64,000 bases of DNA from Plantactinospora sp. KBS50 (GTDB taxonomy: Bacteria; Actinomycetota; Actinomycetes; Mycobacteriales; Micromonosporaceae): NCBI RefSeq assembly GCF_002285795.1, contig NZ_CP022961.1:2794001-2858000 (forward strand), written 5' to 3'. Position 1 is the stretch's first letter. Each line of letters starts with the position of its first letter. A program made the translations under genes and the position numbers. The notes under the pieces were generated by a model. That model made no database searches. It saw only the letters and a program-made list of their open reading frames with translations, and was not told the origin of the DNA. Shown here one piece after another: positions 26,124-33,623 of this stretch.

Positions 26124-27277
26124 GCTGCCCCCTCCTGGGTGCCGTGCGGGCGCGCGTGGGTCCGCAGCGCGCCGCGCAGGACCTCGGCGACCCGGTCGAC
26201 CTGGGTCATGGTGAGTTCGGCGTGCATCGGGATCGCGAGGTTGCGCGCGAAGAGGTCCGCCGACACCGGGCACTGCTGCTTGGCCTCGTACACCGGTTGG
26301 CGGTGGCACGCCCAGGTGCCGTGCCCGGCGCCGATGCCCTGCGCCCGCAGGTCGGCGGCCAGGCCGGCCCGGTCCACCCGGGGGTCCAGCGTGACCAGGT
26401 AGGACTGCCAGGCGTGGGTGCGGTCCGCCGGGACGTGCGGCAGGGTGAGCAGATCCTCGCCGGCGAGCCGCTCGGCGTAGCGGGCCGCGACGGCCCGGCG
26501 GCGCTCCAGCAGCTCCTCCACCCGGTCGAGCTGGACCTGCAGGATCGCCGCGGCGATGTCGGACAGCTTGTAGTTGTAGCCGACGTCGGTGAACACCGGG
26601 ATCGGCAGCCCGACGACCTTGGCCTGCTCGAAGATGCTGCCGATGCCGAACGACGAGCGCAGCCGCGCGTCGGCCGCGTGCGCCGGGTCGGTGGTCAGCA
26701 GCGCCCCGCCCTCGCCGCTGGTGGCGCCCTTGCGGCCGTGGAAGGAGAGGCAGCCGATCGGCGCGAGGGCGCCGGCCGGGCGACCCCGGTACGTCGCGCC
26801 CACCGCGCAGGCGGCGTCCTCGACGAGGAACAGGCCGTAGCGCTCGGTGATCGAGGTCAGCTCCGCGTAGTCGGCGGGCAGTCCCACCGTGTCCACCGCG
26901 ATCACGCCCACCGTCCGCGGGCCGATCAGGTCCGCCACCGCCTGCGGATCCACCGTGCCGGTGTCGGCGCGTACGTCGGCGAAGACCGGCACCGCGCCGA
27001 CGTAGCGCACCGCGTGGGCGGGCGCCGGGAACGTGTAGTCGGCGACGATCACCTCGTCGCCCGGGCTCACCCCGAGGGCGAGCAGCGCCAGGTGCAGCGC
27101 GGCGCCGCAGTTGCTGACCGCCACGGCGTCGCCGACCCCGTAGCGCTCGGTCAGCCGGGCCTCCAGCGCGGCGCCGCGCGGGCCCTGGCCGGCGGGCCAG
27201 CCCGAGGCGAACACCTCCGCCACGGCGGCCAGTTCGCGGTCGCCCAGACTCGCGTGTACCAGGGGAATCGTGTCCAT
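26120..27277 (-). CDS. DegT/DnrJ/EryC1-family PLP aminotransferase
   Basis: The ATG at 27277 is used because GGAAGG lies 9 bases upstream; a GTG three codons earlier would sit on that site. The 385-residue protein shows the family features: NCGAALHLALLALGV, DYTFPAPAHAV, LVEDAACAVGA (PLP-binding Asp) and FHGRKGATSGEGGAL with the Schiff-base Lys. Most family members aminate keto-sugars, but no deoxysugar genes occur here. The THN-derived furaquinocin and naphterpin-type clusters use a related enzyme to transaminate flaviolin to an aminonaphthoquinone; that is the likely role here (inference from context). Confidence 0.88.
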   Translation of the reverse strand: MDTIPLVHASLGDRELAAVAEVFASGWPAGQGPRGAALEARLTERYGVGDAVAVSNCGAALHLALLALGVSPGDEVIVADYTFPAPAHAVRYVGAVPVFADVRADTGTVDPQAVADLIGPRTVGVIAVDTVGLPADYAELTSITERYGLFLVEDAACAVGATYRGRPAGALAPIGCLSFHGRKGATSGEGGALLTTDPAHAADARLRSSFGIGSIFEQAKVVGLPIPVFTDVGYNYKLSDIAAAILQVQLDRVEELLERRRAVAARYAERLAGEDLLTLPHVPADRTHAWQSYLVTLDPRVDRAGLAADLRAQGIGAGHGTWACHRQPVYEAKQQCPVSADLFARNLAIPMHAELTMTQVDRVAEVLRGALRTHARPHGTQEGAA

Positions 27278-27292
27278 CGTGGGCACCTTCCG

Positions 27293-27844
27293 CTACGCCC
27301 CGCGCGCCGCGGGGGAGTTCTGGGGGACCGGCGGGCCGTAGCGCAGCGGCGTGATCTGCTGGACGTCGTAGCTGTCGCGCAGCTTCTGCACGGCGTCGGA
27401 ACTCACCGTCCGGCCGGCCGAGAAGATCTCGCAGATCTCCTCGAAGTAGCGCTCGTGGTCCGGTGACGGGTAGCTCTGGAACAGCATCCGCGCCGGCTTG
27501 TCGGTGGAGTTGCGGAAGGCGTGCGGAGTGCCCGGCGGGATGAACATGCAGCTACCCGCGCTCGCCCGCACGGCCCGGTCGCCGGCGGCGGACTTCCAGT
27601 CGTACCAGCTTTCCTCGGTACGGTCGACCGGCTCGAACGCCAGCAGGTCGAGTTCTCCGTCGAGCACGTAGAAGAACTCCTGCGACCGTTGGTGGGTGTG
27701 TGCACCCACATCGAATCCGGGCGGCACCACGACCTCGAAGAACGAAATCGAGGAGCCGTCCGCCCCCGTGACCTTGAAGGTGACTTCCTGCGCTTTCGTG
27801 ACGAGTTTCCGGCCCGCGCCGGGCGGGACTATCAGACCGCTCAT
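27293..27844 (-). CDS. Cupin-domain protein, candidate THN oxygenase
   Basis: The 183-residue single-cupin protein has GAHTHQRSQEFFYVLDGELDLL, giving the H-x-H-x(n)-E metal ligands of cupin motif 1, and CMFIPPGTPHAFRN for motif 2 with the last His. GAAGGAAGGG precedes the ATG. MomA-type cupins beside THN synthases oxidise THN to flaviolin, and this gene directly follows the type III PKS gene, so the same reaction is proposed. A cyclase-like or quercetinase-like role is possible. Confidence 0.75.
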   Translation of the reverse strand: MSGLIVPPGAGRKLVTKAQEVTFKVTGADGSSISFFEVVVPPGFDVGAHTHQRSQEFFYVLDGELDLLAFEPVDRTEESWYDWKSAAGDRAVRASAGSCMFIPPGTPHAFRNSTDKPARMLFQSYPSPDHERYFEEICEIFSAGRTVSSDAVQKLRDSYDVQQITPLRYGPPVPQNSPAARGA

Positions 27845-27893
27845 TCGATAAAGCCCTTCCTTCGCGACCGCGGTGACGACTCGATCCCCGCGT

Positions 27894-29033
27894 TCATTTG
27901 GGACGCTTCCTCGTCGGCCGGGGGGAATCGTGCCTGGAATAGGTCAGGGGATCGCCCCCGGTGAGCTGGTCCGGATCATCCGGCGGGTCGGCCCGCCAGC
28001 TTCCCACCGCCATTTCGGCGGTGATTCCGGGACCGAATCCGGCCACGATGCCGGTGGCGCCCGGCATCGGCAGGTCCTCCTCGAACAGGCGGCGCAGCGC
28101 GTCGAGAACGACCGCGCTGGCGATGTTTCCGTACTCGGTGAGCGTGGCCCAACTGTGCCGGAACATCTTGCGGTCGAGGTCGAGAAACCTGCTGAGGTCG
28201 TCGAGGATCCGCGGCCCGCCGGCGTGGATGATGTAGAAGTCGAGATTGCCGATGTCCCAGCCGTGCTCCGTGACGAGCTGCCGCAGGACCGGCGCGAGCG
28301 GTTCCATGGTGCCGGGCACCCGGCGGTCGAGCTGGAAGTGGAATCCCGTGGCGCGCACGGCGTAGGAGATCCACTCCTCGGTGTTCGGGATGAGGTAGGA
28401 GCCGTTGCGCTCCAGCGTCATGCCGGTGCCGCCGCTGCCGCGGACCACGGCGGCGGCCACGGCGTCGCCGAACAGGCCGTCGGACAGCAGCGAGCCGATG
28501 CCGTCGTCGACCGGCTGGTAGCACAGCGAGCACATCTCGCAGGCCACGATCAGGACGTTGCTGCCCGGGTGCGCCATGCAGAAGTCGTGTGCCCGGTTGA
28601 TCGCGGCGCCGCCGGCCGCGCAGCCCAGCTGGGCGATCGGGATCTGCCGGGTGTCGGACCGGAACCCCATGTTGTTGATCAACCAGGCGGTCAGCGACGG
28701 CATGAGGAACCCGGTGCACGACACGTAGATGATCGCGTCGATGTCGCGAGCGGCCAGGCGGGCGTTCGCCAGGGCCTTCTCGATGACCTCGGGGCACCGC
28801 TTCTTCGACTCCAGTTCGTAGATCCGGTTGCGCTCCTCGAAGCCCGGGTGCCGGAGCGTCTCCTCGATCGGTTGAACGATGTGCCGCTTCCGGACTCCGG
28901 TGTTCTGGATGAGCCGAAGTGCCAACGGGAGCTGCGGCTTTCCGGCGTGCACTCTTTCGGCAAACTCCAGGGTCTCTTCCATGGTGATGACATATTCCGG
29001 AACGCTTACCGACGGCTTGCACAACGTTGGCAT
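27894..29033 (-). CDS. rppA: Type III polyketide synthase, 1,3,6,8-tetrahydroxynaphthalene synthase
   Basis: The 379-residue protein matches RppA from end to end (VPEYVITMEETLEFA, LIQNTGVRKRHIVQP, PIAQLGCAAGGAAINRAHDF). Counting places the catalytic triad at Cys138, His270 (FYIIHAGGPRI) and Asn303 (TEYGNIASAV), the RppA numbers exactly. It condenses five malonyl-CoA units to THN. It is the first gene of a minus-strand operon with the cupin, aminotransferase, methyltransferase, prenyltransferase and nitrosuccinate-type genes. The ribosome binding site (AGAAGG) is slightly far from the ATG. The upstream region holds SARP-type repeats. Confidence 0.95.
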   Translation of the reverse strand: MPTLCKPSVSVPEYVITMEETLEFAERVHAGKPQLPLALRLIQNTGVRKRHIVQPIEETLRHPGFEERNRIYELESKKRCPEVIEKALANARLAARDIDAIIYVSCTGFLMPSLTAWLINNMGFRSDTRQIPIAQLGCAAGGAAINRAHDFCMAHPGSNVLIVACEMCSLCYQPVDDGIGSLLSDGLFGDAVAAAVVRGSGGTGMTLERNGSYLIPNTEEWISYAVRATGFHFQLDRRVPGTMEPLAPVLRQLVTEHGWDIGNLDFYIIHAGGPRILDDLSRFLDLDRKMFRHSWATLTEYGNIASAVVLDALRRLFEEDLPMPGATGIVAGFGPGITAEMAVGSWRADPPDDPDQLTGGDPLTYSRHDSPRPTRKRPK

Positions 29034-29178
29034 GTCTGGAATCTACCTTCTGTAGAGTTTACCTTCTGTCACGGAAAAACTCGTTGTCTCCCGGTGCTCG
29101 TAGCGAGGTCAGCGGTAACGCCGATGCCACCGGCGCCCGTTCGCCTGCGGCATACGTCCAGTACCGTCGCGCATCCAG

Positions 29179-29207
29179 CTTGTCATCGGCTTGGTGCCAG
29201 CTTGGTG
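29179..29207 (-). promoter_or_regulatory. SARP-type heptamer array 1 (facing the PKS operon)
   Basis: On the plus strand CTTGTCA, CTTGGTG and CTTGGTG start at 29179, 29190 and 29201, exactly 11 bases apart with 4-base spacers. Read on the minus strand these are CACCAAG, CACCAAG, TGACAAG, pointing toward the THN synthase start about 145 bases away. Confidence 0.65.
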
Positions 29208-29380
29208 CGTCCCTGCGGCGGTGCGCCACCGAAAAGGCGCCGGCAAAGGTGGCCGAACCGGGGCGATTCCGGGGGCCGTCACCCGGTCGTGGCGACGGTT
29301 CGCCGATCGGCCCGACACCGGGATCGGCGCATCGGCGCGGCGGCGAAATGACATTGGTGGCGATAACTTCGTGCGGCGTT

Positions 29381-29409
29381 CGCCAAGACGGCGCCAAGTC
29401 CACACCAAG
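29381..29409 (+). promoter_or_regulatory. SARP-type heptamer array 2
   Basis: CGCCAAG (29381), CGCCAAG (29392) and CACCAAG (29403) lie on the plus strand at exact 11-base spacing with 4-base spacers. The orientation is opposite to array 1, toward the AMP-ligase operon. Confidence 0.65.
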
Positions 29410-29608
29410 CGGCACCGGTCGGGACGCCGTCACCGCTGCCAGGCGCCCTCGGTGGCGGTCGCCGAGCGGGGATCGCCGGGCCGCCGGGTGGGGCCGGGCG
29501 ACGGGGCCCCGTTCCGGTCGCAGGGGACCCGGCCTGCGGTTGCCGCGGCGCGGCGCTCGCGCGGTCGGGACCGGCGGTGCGCCGGCCGGCGAGGCTGCCC
29601 CGCCGGCG

Positions 29609-29648
29609 CGCCAAGCCGGCGCCAACCCGCGGAACAGTCGCAGCCAAG
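29609..29648 (+). promoter_or_regulatory. SARP-type heptamer array 3 (upstream of the ligase operon)
   Basis: CGCCAAG (29609), CGCCAAC (29620), GGAACAG (29631, poor) and AGCCAAG (29642) are in 11-base register. A possible -10 (GATGCT, 29659-29664) begins 10 bases after the last heptamer. Same orientation as array 2; the ligase start is about 150 bases downstream. Confidence 0.6.
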
Positions 29649-29796
29649 TCCGGTGCCCGATGCTCTGGGGCACCATCCGCAACCTGATTGATTCCGCGCC
29701 GGCTGGCGTCACCTCGGTGCTGTTGCGCGGGTCCGCGCCGCCGGGTCAGCGACAGCCCGCACACATCCATCGGACACCCGTAGGGAGGCGGTCCGG

Positions 29797-31380
29797 ATGA
29801 CGGGCTTCATGATCCACAAATCGCTCCGGAAGCACGGCCTGTATCTCGGCATCGTGCCGGAGACGGCCGCGGCCAGGAACAGCTCGGCGCTGGTCATCCT
29901 CGACCACGACCTGGACGTTCTCCCCGAGGCCGGGCGGCGGCTGACGGCGGCCGAACTCGCCGACCACGTCGACGACCTGGCCGGTCGGCTGTGGGCGGCC
30001 GGGCTGCGCCCCGGCGAACACATCGCGATCCACAAGGGCGCCAACTCCGACGTCTGGGTGCTGGCCACCGCGGCGGCGCGGATCGGAGCGGTTCCCGTGA
30101 TGCTGTCGCCCGCCCTGGACGGCGCGACCGTCGCCGCGCTGCTGGGCCGGCTGAACCGGCCGAGCCTGCTCACCGACGCGCGCAAGCTCGACACGCTCGC
30201 CGAGCAACCGCTGGCCGACATCACCAGGCGGGTGCTCATCGTGGCCGGGCAGCGGCCCGGCGCCACCTCGCTCGCCGACCTCGCCGGGTCGCCGCGGGTG
30301 CAGTCGGTGTTCCGCCCGCAGGACGAGGCCGCGCTGATCACCCACACGTCCGGCACCACGGGGCTGCCGAAGCTGGTCGTGCACACGCCACGGACCATGG
30401 CCGCCCGGCTCACCCCGCAGTGGTGGCTGCTGTCGCTGATGCGCAAGCCCGAGACCGTCGCGATCCACATCTCCTTCGTGCACTCGCGGATGTTCGCGGC
30501 CATGGCGCTGGCGCTGCTCAAGGAGATGCCGGTGCTGCTGATGAACGAGTCCGATCCGGACGAGGTGGCCAGGCTGTTCCTCAAGCACCGGCCCGGCTTC
30601 ATCGAGGCGCTGCCCAACTCGCTGATGGAGTGGGAGGGACTCACCGGGGACCCGCGCAAGCCGTTCGCGTCGGTGAAGTACTTCAGCAGCACGTTCGACG
30701 CCATGCACCCCCGGACGATGAGCCGGCTGATCAACTCGTCCGACCGGCGGGGCGCGCTGTTCTTCCAGATCTACGGACAGAGCGAGGTCGGGCCGGCCGT
30801 CGGCCGGGCCTACTTCCGCAACTCCGCGCACAAGGCGAACGGGCGGTGCGTCGGCTGGGCGATGCCCGGTTGCGCGAAGGTGCGGGTGGTGAGCCGGGAC
30901 GGCAACCCGCCGTCGGAGACCAACCCCGGGTTCATCGAGGTCGGCTGGGTGGGTCTGGCCAAGACCTACCACGCCGAGCAGGACCGGTACGACGCCAACC
31001 GGTTCGGTGACTGGTGGCGCACGGGGGATGTCGGCTACCGCACCAGGTTCGGCTGTGTGCACATGCTCGACCGGGAGGTCGACATGATCCCCGGGCTGCG
31101 CAGCATCCTTGAGGTCGAGGACCGGGTGCTGAGCCGGCTGAGCGAGCTGAGCGAACTGGTCGTGGTGCCGGGTCCGAAGTCGCAGCCGATCCCGGTGATC
31201 TGCACCAACGAGGACCAGCCGCTGGACCGGGAGCGGTGGCGTGCCGCGGTCGTCGAGTTCCCGCAGTTGGCCGACCCGATCCAGATCCCGATGGCCGAGC
31301 TGCCCCGGACCGCCACGATGAAGGTGCGGCGGATCGAGCTGTCCCGCCGGCTCCAGGAGCAACTGGGGGAGCGGGCCTAG
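29797..31380 (+). CDS. AMP-forming acyl-CoA synthetase-like ligase, candidate CreM-type diazotase
   Basis: The 527-residue ANL-superfamily enzyme has the P-loop ITHTSGTTGLPKLVVHT near residue 182, the A5-like QIYGQSEVGP, the hinge motif WWRTGDVGYRTRFG near 408 and a C-terminal Lys in TATMKVRR near 508. Nothing in the cluster obviously needs an acyl-CoA. In cremeomycin, CreM, a homologue of fatty-acid CoA ligases, uses ATP to couple nitrite to an aromatic amine. Given the nitrosuccinate-type pair and the aminotransferase here, a diazotase is the favoured idea. A true carboxylate-CoA ligase is the alternative. GGGAGG precedes the ATG. Confidence 0.75.
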   Translation: MTGFMIHKSLRKHGLYLGIVPETAAARNSSALVILDHDLDVLPEAGRRLTAAELADHVDDLAGRLWAAGLRPGEHIAIHKGANSDVWVLATAAARIGAVPVMLSPALDGATVAALLGRLNRPSLLTDARKLDTLAEQPLADITRRVLIVAGQRPGATSLADLAGSPRVQSVFRPQDEAALITHTSGTTGLPKLVVHTPRTMAARLTPQWWLLSLMRKPETVAIHISFVHSRMFAAMALALLKEMPVLLMNESDPDEVARLFLKHRPGFIEALPNSLMEWEGLTGDPRKPFASVKYFSSTFDAMHPRTMSRLINSSDRRGALFFQIYGQSEVGPAVGRAYFRNSAHKANGRCVGWAMPGCAKVRVVSRDGNPPSETNPGFIEVGWVGLAKTYHAEQDRYDANRFGDWWRTGDVGYRTRFGCVHMLDREVDMIPGLRSILEVEDRVLSRLSELSELVVVPGPKSQPIPVICTNEDQPLDRERWRAAVVEFPQLADPIQIPMAELPRTATMKVRRIELSRRLQEQLGERA

Positions 31381-31429
31381 GCACAGACACCAGCACCCGG
31401 AGACAACCAACTCGAAAGGGATCCGTGCA

Positions 31430-32500
31430 ATGACGCCAGAGGCCACGCTCGCGCGCTTCCGCGAATACATGGTGGGACCCTCGCGGTTCATGACCCTGCT
31501 GTCCTGTTTCGAGCTCGGCATCGTCGATGCGCTCCGGGAGAACCCGGGCATGACCGCGGCCAAGCTCGGCGCCGCCGTCGGCGCCAAGCCGGACGCCGTG
31601 GAGCAACTGCTGCACCTGCTGGTCAAGGAGGGCTTCGTCGGGTACGACGAGGGCTCCGGCGGCTACCGCCTGGACGCGCTGGCGGAGGTCGGCAGGGCCG
31701 ACCTCAAGCGGGCGCTCACCTACATGAACATGATCAAGGTGGTCGCGCTCCGGCAGCTGTTCTACCTGACCGACAGCGTGCGGACCGGCACGCTTGTCGG
31801 TCTCAAGGAGCTGTACGGCGCCGAGGGCACGCTCTACGGCGCGGTGGCGGATCACCAGGACCTGCGCGAGTCCTGGGCGACCCTGATGGACACCGTCACC
31901 GCCAACATCGATCCGTGGTTCTTCGGCAACATCGACATCCCGCCCGGCTCCCGGGTGCTGGACCTCGCCGGAAACACCGGTCTGGGGGCGATCCACACCT
32001 ACCGGTTGAAGGAGTCGCCCGGCCTGCGGGTGACCACGTTCGACCTTCCGGAGAAGGAGCAGGAATGCCTGCGGAACTTCCGGTCGCACGGCGTCCAGGA
32101 ACACTGCTCCTTCATCGGCGGCAACGTCTTCGAAGGAATTCCGCAGGGCTTTGACGTCGTGCTGATAAAGCACTTCCTGGACATGTTCGACCGGGACGAC
32201 TTCTTCCGGATCCTGTCGGGCGTCAACCGCTCGCTGGAGGTCGGTGGGCAGGTCAACATCATGGTGCCGGTGTATCCGGAGAACATCAGGGACACCGACA
32301 ACTACAACGTCGACTTCTTTCCCGCCTTCTTCATCGGCTGCACCATGGCCCAGGGCGGGCCGCAGAAGTTGTCGACGTACAGCAACTGGCTCCAGGAGTG
32401 CGGCTTCAAGGTGACCAGGGCGATCACCAAGGACCCGGCCGAGGTGCCACCGGACGTCATTCCGGTCCAGGCCGTCATCTGCGCGACGAAAACCGCATGA
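31430..32500 (+). CDS. SAM-dependent methyltransferase (COMT-like)
   Basis: The 356-residue protein has an N-terminal winged-helix dimerisation domain (FELGIVDALRENPGMTAAKL, QLLHLLVKEGFV) and a methyltransferase domain with VLDLAGNTGLGAIHTYRL as SAM motif I, VTTFDLPE, and LEVGGQVNIMVPV. The motif-I sequence (LAGNTG rather than GGGxG) is unusual for the family. AAAGGGATC lies upstream of the ATG. It sits 49 bases after the ligase and overlaps the IPP isomerase start by four bases, so it is part of the same operon. It probably methylates the naphthoquinone at a ring carbon or oxygen; the substrate is unknown. Confidence 0.85.
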   Translation: MTPEATLARFREYMVGPSRFMTLLSCFELGIVDALRENPGMTAAKLGAAVGAKPDAVEQLLHLLVKEGFVGYDEGSGGYRLDALAEVGRADLKRALTYMNMIKVVALRQLFYLTDSVRTGTLVGLKELYGAEGTLYGAVADHQDLRESWATLMDTVTANIDPWFFGNIDIPPGSRVLDLAGNTGLGAIHTYRLKESPGLRVTTFDLPEKEQECLRNFRSHGVQEHCSFIGGNVFEGIPQGFDVVLIKHFLDMFDRDDFFRILSGVNRSLEVGGQVNIMVPVYPENIRDTDNYNVDFFPAFFIGCTMAQGGPQKLSTYSNWLQECGFKVTRAITKDPAEVPPDVIPVQAVICATKTA

Positions 32501-33183
32501 CACCCCCCGGCGGCAACGTCCGGGAGTCGCATCTGGTGGAACTCGTCGACGCGACGGGTGCCGCCACCGGGTCCTGCACGGTCGCCGAGGCGCACACGGC
32601 ACCCGGCCGGCTGCACCGGGCGTTCTCGGTGCTGCTGGTGGACGACCGGGGCCGGGTCCTGGTCCAGCAGCGCGCCGCGGCGAAGACCCGGTTCGCGCTG
32701 CGCTGGGCCAACGCCTGCTGCGGCCACCCGGCCCCCGGACAGCCGGTGTCCGAGGCCGCCGCGCGGCGCCTGGTCGAGGAGATCGGGGTCCGGGATGTGG
32801 CGCTGGAGGAGGCCGGGGTCCACCCGTACCGGGCGGAGGACCCGCGCACCGGCCGGGTGGAGCACGAGTACGACCACGTCCTCGTCGGCCGGCTGCCGGC
32901 CGATCCGCCGCTGCGGCCGGACCCGGCCGAGGTGGCCACCGTCCGCTGGCTGTCGCCGGATCTGCTGCGTGCCGACCTGGCCGAGCACCCGGACCGGTAC
33001 GCCCCCTGGTTCGAGGGCGTGTTCACGGTGGCCTCGGCGGCGGCCGGCCGGGTGCCGGCCGCCGCCGCGCTCGCCCGCGGGCCGGTGGGGCAGCCCGCGG
33101 TGGAGCAGCCCACGGTGGGGCAGCCCGCGGTGGAGCAGCCCACGGCGGTGCAGCCCGCGGCCGTGCCGGGCGCGGCCCACTGA
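32497..33183 (+). CDS. idi: Type I isopentenyl-diphosphate delta-isomerase
   Basis: The ATG at 32497 overlaps the previous stop (ATGA). The 228-residue protein has the Nudix-fold IPP isomerase core: VLVQQRAAAKTRFALRWANA, the catalytic Cys in NACCGHPAPG, EAAARRLVEEIGV (Nudix-like helix) and the catalytic Glu in VEHEYDHVLVG. It interconverts IPP and DMAPP and probably boosts prenyl donors for the NphB-like enzyme. The catalytic core ends near residue 180; the remaining tail is a low-complexity repeat of Gly/Glu-Gln-Pro units from a duplicated 30-bp DNA segment. No mevalonate-pathway gene accompanies it. Confidence 0.93.
   Translation: MTPPGGNVRESHLVELVDATGAATGSCTVAEAHTAPGRLHRAFSVLLVDDRGRVLVQQRAAAKTRFALRWANACCGHPAPGQPVSEAAARRLVEEIGVRDVALEEAGVHPYRAEDPRTGRVEHEYDHVLVGRLPADPPLRPDPAEVATVRWLSPDLLRADLAEHPDRYAPWFEGVFTVASAAAGRVPAAAALARGPVGQPAVEQPTVGQPAVEQPTAVQPAAVPGAAH
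33084..33143. repeat. Two tandem 30-bp repeats in the idi tail
   Basis: Perfect copies at 33084-33113 and 33114-33143 code for the repeated VGQPAVEQPT segment; a partial third copy follows. Confidence 0.85.
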
Positions 33184-33216
33184 GCCGGTCCGCCGGCCGG
33201 TCCCGCCGGTACCGGC

Positions 33217-33432
33217 GTGGGCCGGGCCCGCGGTGCGACTGCGATACGTGCCGGTAACCGGGTCCCCGGCGTCGTGGTCGTGGCGCGGCGCCGGGTGGCG
33301 GACCTGGAAAAACACATTGAAGTGATAGTGGTCGATCAGATCGATCCGTTGCGCGAGGTGACCGGAAATTCGGTCGCCGTGGACATTTTGCGATGCCCCG
33401 CCTGTGGTGAATTGAACGTTATCAACGATTAG
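33217..33432 (+). CDS. Possible small protein or gene remnant with CPAC motif
   Basis: A 71-codon frame ends with EVTGNSVAVDILRCPACGELNVIND. A Cys-x2-Cys pair and an acidic body (KHIEVIVVDQIDPL) look protein-like, and the last 45 codons use many A/T-ending codons, unlike genes around it. There is no ribosome binding site at the first GTG; internal GTG codons are alternatives. It could be the remains of a transferred gene or simply non-coding. I do not recognise it. Confidence 0.25.
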   Translation: MGRARGATAIRAGNRVPGVVVVARRRVADLEKHIEVIVVDQIDPLREVTGNSVAVDILRCPACGELNVIND

Positions 33433-33608
33433 GTGGATCGCGCCGTGGCAAATTCCTCGGCGGTCCCCGCGGTGCCGCGAGTGCACTCCGGATAGTGTCC
33501 GGACCCGGTCGCCGGTCGGCGCATTCCGGCCCTGTCACCAGGCAGGAAACGGATGGTTGGACGTTTCGCGCGACGCGCGTCGCCACCCTCTGTCACACAT
33601 GGACGGAT

Positions 33609-33623
33609 CTTGATCCGATCAAG
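33609..33623. promoter_or_regulatory. Palindrome upstream of the SARP gene
   Basis: CTTGATC-C-GATCAAG is a perfect 7-bp inverted repeat around one base, 324 bases before the SARP start and about 38 bases before a TACACT -10-like element. It may be an operator for the cluster regulator. Confidence 0.35.

Larger units (their letters stand above)
29034..29796. promoter_or_regulatory. Divergent control region of the biosynthetic cluster
   Basis: 763 bases without a convincing gene lie between the THN synthase (minus) and the AMP-ligase (plus). Reading frames here are Arg/Pro-rich shadows. The region contains three arrays of 11-bp-spaced heptamers, listed separately, and near the PKS start a direct repeat TACCTTCTGT (29044-29053 and 29060-29069). 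It is the probable regulatory centre of the cluster. Confidence 0.7.

Noticed and set aside
21968-26402. Very long open frames on the plus strand (about 740 codons each) opposite the biosynthetic operon
   Set aside because: They mirror genes with clear family motifs on the minus strand, are low-complexity and Gly/Arg/Val-rich, and have no ribosome binding sites. High GC content creates such shadows.
26120-27277. Deoxysugar pathway indicated by the DegT-family aminotransferase
   Set aside because: No nucleotidylyltransferase, dehydratase, epimerase or glycosyltransferase for a deoxysugar lies in the cluster; the context favours naphthoquinone transamination.
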